Under the pieces are notes generated by a model. The model did no database searches. It was given only the letters and a program-made list of their open reading frames with translations, and was not told the DNA's origin. From Nevskia sp. (GTDB taxonomy: Bacteria > Pseudomonadota > Gammaproteobacteria > Nevskiales > Nevskiaceae), in the NCBI GenBank assembly GCA_031291075.1, contig JARLJS010000146.1, forward strand, positions 1-54,052: a DNA stretch of 54,052 nucleotides, read 5' to 3'. Position 1 is the stretch's first letter; every line of letters begins with the position of its first letter. The position numbers were made by a program, and so were the translations under genes. Positions 50,371 through 54,052 of this stretch are shown piece after piece.

Positions 50371-51147
50371 ATGTCCGACCGCATTCCTTATGACACCTGC
50401 CCTTTGTGCGGTTGCTGCGTCCTGCCCGACTATTGCACCGTCGACTGCTCCGCTCATCCGCTCTACACGGAGGGCCTTTCGCCGGAGATGCGGTGGAAGG
50501 AATGCGCGGACTGCGGGCATATTTTCACCGAAGGCTATTTCACCGAGGAGGCGTGCCGCCTGCTCTTCAGCCGCACCAACGAGCACCAGCAACCTGGCCA
50601 CAACGCCGAAGCTCTGCGGCCGATATCCTCGCGCATGGTCGAAAAGGTGCTGCCGTTCGCAGCCGGTGGCTGCTGGCTGGACGTGGGCTTCGGCAACGGC
50701 TCGCTGCTGTTCACCGCCCGCGAATACGGCTTCGCACCTATCGGAGTCGATGTGCGGAGCGAGAGCGTCGACGCAATCTCCACCCTCGGCATCGAGGCAC
50801 ACTGCTGCACGCTGGAGCATCTCACGCTGCGCGAACCATGTGCGGTCGTGAGCCTGGCCGATGTGCTGGAACACATGCCGTTTCCGAGGCAGGGCCTGCA
50901 GGTGGCCCACCGCCTGCTCGCCGACAGCGGCGTGCTGTTCGTGTCCATGCCCAACATGGATTGCGTACCCTGGATCCTCCTCGACCAGGAAGGCATCAAC
51001 CCGTACTGGGCCGAATTGGAGCATTACCACAATTTCAGCCGTGACCGGCTTTACCGGCTGCTGCGGCAAGCCGGCTTCGAACCGGTCCACTACGGCGTCA
51101 GCGAACGCTACCGGCTGGGCATGGAGGTCGTGGCGCGCAAGCTCTGA
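50371..51147 (+). CDS. Class I SAM methyltransferase with N-terminal zinc-ribbon-like motif
   Basis: A 258-residue protein from ATG 50371. The N-terminus has CPLCGCC and CADCGH, two Cys-x-x-Cys pairs that could bind zinc. The SAM-binding core begins at LDVGFGNGSLLFTAREYGFA, with the acidic end of beta-2 in PIGVDVR, and VSLADVLEHMPFPRQGL as motif post I. The arrangement is that of Methyltransf_23-type enzymes found in sugar and polysaccharide clusters (compare the C-methyltransferases of deoxysugars). It precedes two glycosyltransferase genes on the same strand, 73 bases upstream, so a role in a surface glycan is inferred. Confidence 0.85.
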   Translation: MSDRIPYDTCPLCGCCVLPDYCTVDCSAHPLYTEGLSPEMRWKECADCGHIFTEGYFTEEACRLLFSRTNEHQQPGHNAEALRPISSRMVEKVLPFAAGGCWLDVGFGNGSLLFTAREYGFAPIGVDVRSESVDAISTLGIEAHCCTLEHLTLREPCAVVSLADVLEHMPFPRQGLQVAHRLLADSGVLFVSMPNMDCVPWILLDQEGINPYWAELEHYHNFSRDRLYRLLRQAGFEPVHYGVSERYRLGMEVVARKL

Positions 51148-51220
51148 ACAGAGCTGGGCCAGCTATCGCACCACTACGGCATTCGCGGCAAACTAGGGCT
51201 TCGCTCACCGGGATATCTGC

Positions 51221-53101
51221 ATGGAGGACACAGTTTTGGAAGCCGCCGCCAGGCTGGTCGATCCAGCCTGGTACCTGCAGCGTTACCCGGATGTGGCCGC
51301 CAGCCGGACGCACCCGGTTGCGCACTACATGAACCAGGGCTGGAAGGAGGAACGCCAGCCCAACCAGTTTTTCTATCCCACGTGGTATCGCGAAACGTAC
51401 CTGCGCTCGAACTCCGCGCAATCGAACCCGCTGGTCGACTTCTCGGTGCGCTGGCCGCAGGGAAACCGGCCCAACCCGGTGTTCGATCCGGCTTACATCT
51501 CCAAGGCGCTGGGACAGGACGTCAACCCCCTGCTGCTCGAGCTGCAGCGTCCCGGCCAGCTCGACCAGCTCAGCACCTGGTTTTCGCGCAGCGCCTACCG
51601 GACTCTGTACCCCGACCTGCGGCACCTACCCTGCCCGGAACTGCATTTCCTGCACCATGGCATCGGCGAGCGCCGGCGCCCGGCGCCCGCACTGCGCGTG
51701 GTCCCGCACAGCCTCAGCGGCAGTCGTTTCTGCGAGGTGCTCGACAGCTTCATGGTCGACGGCACCGTCTTTACGGTGGAAAGAACCAGCATCCCCGCGT
51801 CGATGATGGCGCAGATCATGGAACAGAGCCGGCACGAGGTGGCCGTACTGGCGCCCGGCCGCAAGGCGCTGGGCAACCTGCCGGTGCGCTCCGCACCAGA
51901 CGTCACCCGTCGTTGCGGCATCGACGCTGCGGCACTGCTCGCCGCCGCCGGCGAGCGCTGCGACGCGGTCGTGTTCATCCGTGCCCTGATCATCGGCGGC
52001 GGTGAAAAATACACCGCGGAACTGGTCCGCTGCCTGCGGCAGGCAGGCGAGCGGGTGCTGGTGATCGTGTCGGGACAGAGCTCGGCCGAACGCAAGGCGA
52101 TGCCCGCGCACGGCTCCCTGGACGCCCTGTCGGCCGATCGCATGCTGATGTGGAAGGATCTGCAAACCGGCGGCGCCCGTAGTCCTCGCACGGCCGCGCT
52201 GCTGATGAACAAGCTGCGCCCGCGGCGGATCCTGGTGGTCAACTCCGGGCTCGGCCTGGACATGCTGCGGGACTACGGCCGGCCGATCTCCTCCTTCGCG
52301 CGCGCCTACGTGACTTATTTCAGCGAACTCCCCGACGCGCTCGACAGCCCCTACACCGCCCGCTACTTCAGAAAGATGGCGCACCACGTCACCACCCTCA
52401 CCGACAACGGCCCTCTGGCCGCCACGCTGAGAAACCGGGTGACGTCCGACCTGGCCGACAAAGTAGTCGTGCTGCCGCCATGCGTGGACGCCGGCTCCGA
52501 GGATGCCTTCACCGAATCCCTGCGGCGGCGCCTGGACCGCTGGCCGGCACGCAGCGGCCTCCGCCTGGCCTGGATCGCCCGGATCGAATCCTACAAGGGC
52601 ACCGCGATCCTGCGCGAGCTGGCACTGCTGGTCCCGCATGTGACCATTGACCTGTACGGCCCACTGCAGAACGCGGAATGCGCGCAGCAGCTCGCCCTGC
52701 CGAACCTGCGCCACCGGGGGTTCTACCGGAACCTGTCGGAGCTCGACCTGTCGCCCTACGACGGCTTCCTCCAGACCAGCCTGATCGAGGGTTTCCCGAA
52801 CATCGTGCTGGAAATGGCGGTGGCCGGCCTGCCGATGATCTGCAGCGATGTCGGCGGCCTGCGTGAAACCTTCGGCGACGACGCGGTGCTGTTCGTCGAA
52901 CTGCAGTCGGACCATGGCGCGGTGGCGCGCGATTTCGCGCGCCGGGTGCAGCAGCTCGAAGCCCTGCACGCCGACGCGCTGCGCGGCATGGTGCTGGCCG
53001 CACGCGACGCCGCCCTCGCACGGCACGCGCGCCCGGTCTACGAGGCCAGGGCCAGGGCGGTGCTCGGCCTGGAGGGAGGCGGCGATGCAAACGGGCTTTG
53101 A
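51221..53101 (+). CDS. Repeat-containing glycosyltransferase family 4 protein
   Basis: A 626-residue protein. Residues 13-165 contain three or four diverged copies of the 35-38-residue repeat seen at 1025-4015 (DPAWYLQRYPDVAASRTHPV, AHYMNQGWKEERQPN, FDPAY, SAYRTLYPDLR). A GT-B glycosyltransferase follows: N-terminal half FIRALIIGGGEKYTAELVRC, C-terminal half LRLAWIARIESYKGTAILRE and LQTSLIEGFPNIVLEMAVAG (the EGFPN...E nucleotide-sugar motif of GT4). The donor and acceptor are not deducible. The next gene starts 17 bases inside its 3' end, so they form a tight unit. No signal peptide or membrane helix is visible. Confidence 0.87.
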   Translation: MEDTVLEAAARLVDPAWYLQRYPDVAASRTHPVAHYMNQGWKEERQPNQFFYPTWYRETYLRSNSAQSNPLVDFSVRWPQGNRPNPVFDPAYISKALGQDVNPLLLELQRPGQLDQLSTWFSRSAYRTLYPDLRHLPCPELHFLHHGIGERRRPAPALRVVPHSLSGSRFCEVLDSFMVDGTVFTVERTSIPASMMAQIMEQSRHEVAVLAPGRKALGNLPVRSAPDVTRRCGIDAAALLAAAGERCDAVVFIRALIIGGGEKYTAELVRCLRQAGERVLVIVSGQSSAERKAMPAHGSLDALSADRMLMWKDLQTGGARSPRTAALLMNKLRPRRILVVNSGLGLDMLRDYGRPISSFARAYVTYFSELPDALDSPYTARYFRKMAHHVTTLTDNGPLAATLRNRVTSDLADKVVVLPPCVDAGSEDAFTESLRRRLDRWPARSGLRLAWIARIESYKGTAILRELALLVPHVTIDLYGPLQNAECAQQLALPNLRHRGFYRNLSELDLSPYDGFLQTSLIEGFPNIVLEMAVAGLPMICSDVGGLRETFGDDAVLFVELQSDHGAVARDFARRVQQLEALHADALRGMVLAARDAALARHARPVYEARARAVLGLEGGGDANGL

Positions 53102-53831
53102 AATCTCCGCCGTCCTCAACCTGCACCGCGAGGGGCTGATCGCGCTGCCGTCGATCAGGAGCTATCTGCAATGCTGCGCGGCCGCCGAGGCCGACGGCAT
53201 CCCGGTCGAGAGAATCGTGGTGCTGGACCGCGGCGACGAGCCGACGCGACGCTGCCTGGCTCAATACCAGGCCGAGTTTCAGCGGGTCGAGCCGGTGGAT
53301 TTCGGCGACGTGGGGCTGGCCCGCAACCACGCCGTCGCGCTGGCCTCGGGCAACTTCGTCGCCTTTTTCGACGGCGACGACCTGTGGGGCAGCCCCTGGC
53401 TCAGGCTCGCCTTCCGCTGCGCCTTCGCCTCATCCGATCTAGCCGCCTACCACCCGGCAGCGCTCTATATGTTCCACGAGGGCGACTTCAATCTGCAGTC
53501 GCAGAACGACGTGCCGCATGAACGGGCGCAATCGTATTTCCTCGTCCCCGAGGACTCCGCCAGGATCGATACAGGCTGCCTGTACTTCGACAACGTCTGG
53601 TCGGCGCACTCGTTCGCCCGGCGCGAGCTGTACCGCAGATTCCCGTACGACGCCGTCGACCGGGAACAGGGCTTCGGCATCGAAGACTGGTCCTGGAATC
53701 ACCTCATCTTGCGCAACGGCATCGAGCATCGCATCGTGCCGGACACGCTGCATCTGTACCGCATGAAGGAACAGGGATCCCTCAACCAGGCCAACTGGGA
53801 CGCCGGCCTGCTGCCGCGCCTGCGCGACTAG
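53085..53831 (+). CDS. Glycosyltransferase family 2 protein
   Basis: A 248-residue GT-A fold enzyme from ATG 53085, overlapping the upstream gene by 17 bases. The start (FEISAVLNLHREGLIALPSI) is the first nucleotide-binding strand. RNHAVALASGNFVAFFDGDD supplies the DxD-type metal site (DGDD). FGIEDWSWN gives the ED acidic pair typical of the catalytic base region. No membrane anchor is present. It is the last complete gene of the glycan unit. A hairpin repeat begins directly at the stop codon. Confidence 0.87.
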   Translation: MQTGFEISAVLNLHREGLIALPSIRSYLQCCAAAEADGIPVERIVVLDRGDEPTRRCLAQYQAEFQRVEPVDFGDVGLARNHAVALASGNFVAFFDGDDLWGSPWLRLAFRCAFASSDLAAYHPAALYMFHEGDFNLQSQNDVPHERAQSYFLVPEDSARIDTGCLYFDNVWSAHSFARRELYRRFPYDAVDREQGFGIEDWSWNHLILRNGIEHRIVPDTLHLYRMKEQGSLNQANWDAGLLPRLRD

Positions 53832-53946
53832 GGCATTTTCTCTTTACGTGCACACATTCTTTCCCCTCTCCCGCTTGCGGGAGAGGGTGGCCCGCAGGGC
53901 CGGGAGAGGGGCGTCCGGCCAAAAGCCCCTCTCCCCTACCCCTCTT
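53832..53946. repeat. GC-rich dispersed repeat after the glycan genes
   Basis: The first part (GCATTTTCTCTTTACGTGC) repeats 28996-29020. The second (CCCCTCTCCCGCTTGCGGGAG then GGTGGCCCGCAGGGCCGGG) repeats 19502-19550. The element thus joins the two repeat copies found elsewhere and shows that they belong to one family. Confidence 0.7.
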
Positions 53947-53979
53947 TCAGCGCTGCGCTTCCTGCTCCGCTTGAAAGCT

Positions 53980-54047
53980 GGGCGGTGCATCCTGCACCGC
54001 CCGTCCGTTGCGCCAGCGAGCTTCGCTCGCAAGCCGGCGCAACGGAC
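53980..54047. repeat. Nested inverted repeats at the window edge
   Basis: GGGCGGTGCA-tcc-TGCACCGCCC (53980-54002) is a perfect 10-base-pair hairpin. It is followed by GTCCGTTGCGCC / GGCGCAACGGAC (54003-54014 and 54036-54047), which encloses a smaller GCGAG-CTT-CGCTCGC hairpin. No gene is seen. It could be a strong terminator or the end of a mobile repeat. Confidence 0.6.
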
Positions 54048-54052
54048 CCCGC

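Overview
The window is high-GC, densely packed chromosomal DNA. Several things point to a gammaproteobacterium, most likely of the Xanthomonadales/Nevskiales type. The uvrC - pgsA - tRNA-Gly(GCC) - tRNA-Cys(GCA) order matches the enterobacterial uvrC-pgsA-glyW-cysT block. There is an aceB-aceA glyoxylate pair, a TonB-dependent receptor, many TetR, LysR and AraC regulators, and GC-rich hairpin repeats (CCCTCTCCCG..CGGGAGAGGG) between genes. The taxonomic placement is an inference; no rRNA or ribosomal protein gene is present. No phage, transposase or CRISPR array was seen.

Layout, left to right. 0-4 kb: a mobile-repeat-like hairpin, a broken NTF2-like start, a membrane-anchored J-domain protein and a very large glycan protein (about 37-residue repeats + WbsX/GH99-like + GT4). 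4-9.8 kb: a tautomerase, an orphan TonB C-terminal fragment, a TetR/NTF2 divergent pair with tandem operators, a TetR-penicillin-acylase operon and a LysR gene. 9.9-14.5 kb: TonB-dependent receptor, cytoplasmic metallophosphoesterase and MFS transporter in one likely uptake operon. 14.5-16.8 kb: a lower-GC membrane protein gene (GT-C-like) that looks inserted, followed by a decayed piece of a second MFS gene. 16.8-21.8 kb: thioredoxin, a truncated carboxymuconolactone-decarboxylase-like gene, and two short-chain dehydrogenases, one divergent from a GlxA/AraC regulator and one, with a tautomerase, divergent from a LysR regulator. 21.9-23.5 kb: two toxin-antitoxin modules (ParDE-like and HigBA-like). 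23.6-27.7 kb: tRNA-Cys, tRNA-Gly, pgsA, uvrC and a response-regulator diguanylate cyclase. 27.8-32.2 kb: an SRPBCC protein and a tandem pair of secreted paralogues of unknown function. 32.4-36.9 kb: isocitrate lyase, malate synthase and a MATE pump. 37-40.6 kb: an NYN-LOTUS protein, a DUF416-like protein and kdpA without kdpB or kdpC. 40.7-43.9 kb: a sigma-54 response regulator and its membrane histidine kinase. 44-47 kb: a DUF4166 protein, a three-module membrane/epimerase/DCC fusion and a Fur-box-preceded SRPBCC protein. 47.2-50.2 kb: DUF302, DUF202 and an atypical EF-G. 50.3-53.8 kb: a methyltransferase and two glycosyltransferases of a glycan locus that may run on beyond the right edge.

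The most interesting leads are as follows. (1) A near-consensus sigma-54 promoter lies in front of the DUF4166/epimerase-DCC operon, directly beside a divergent sigma-54 activator two-component system. (2) A complete kdpA stands alone. (3) Two glycosyltransferases at opposite ends share an N-terminal family of WYxxRYPD..HY..G..EGR.PN repeats. (4) There are tandem secreted paralogues with no recognisable family. (5) A GT-C-like gene has its 3' end lying in the remains of a duplicated MFS gene. (6) An EF-G homologue carries Tyr in place of the catalytic His and has a His/Pro-rich insertion.
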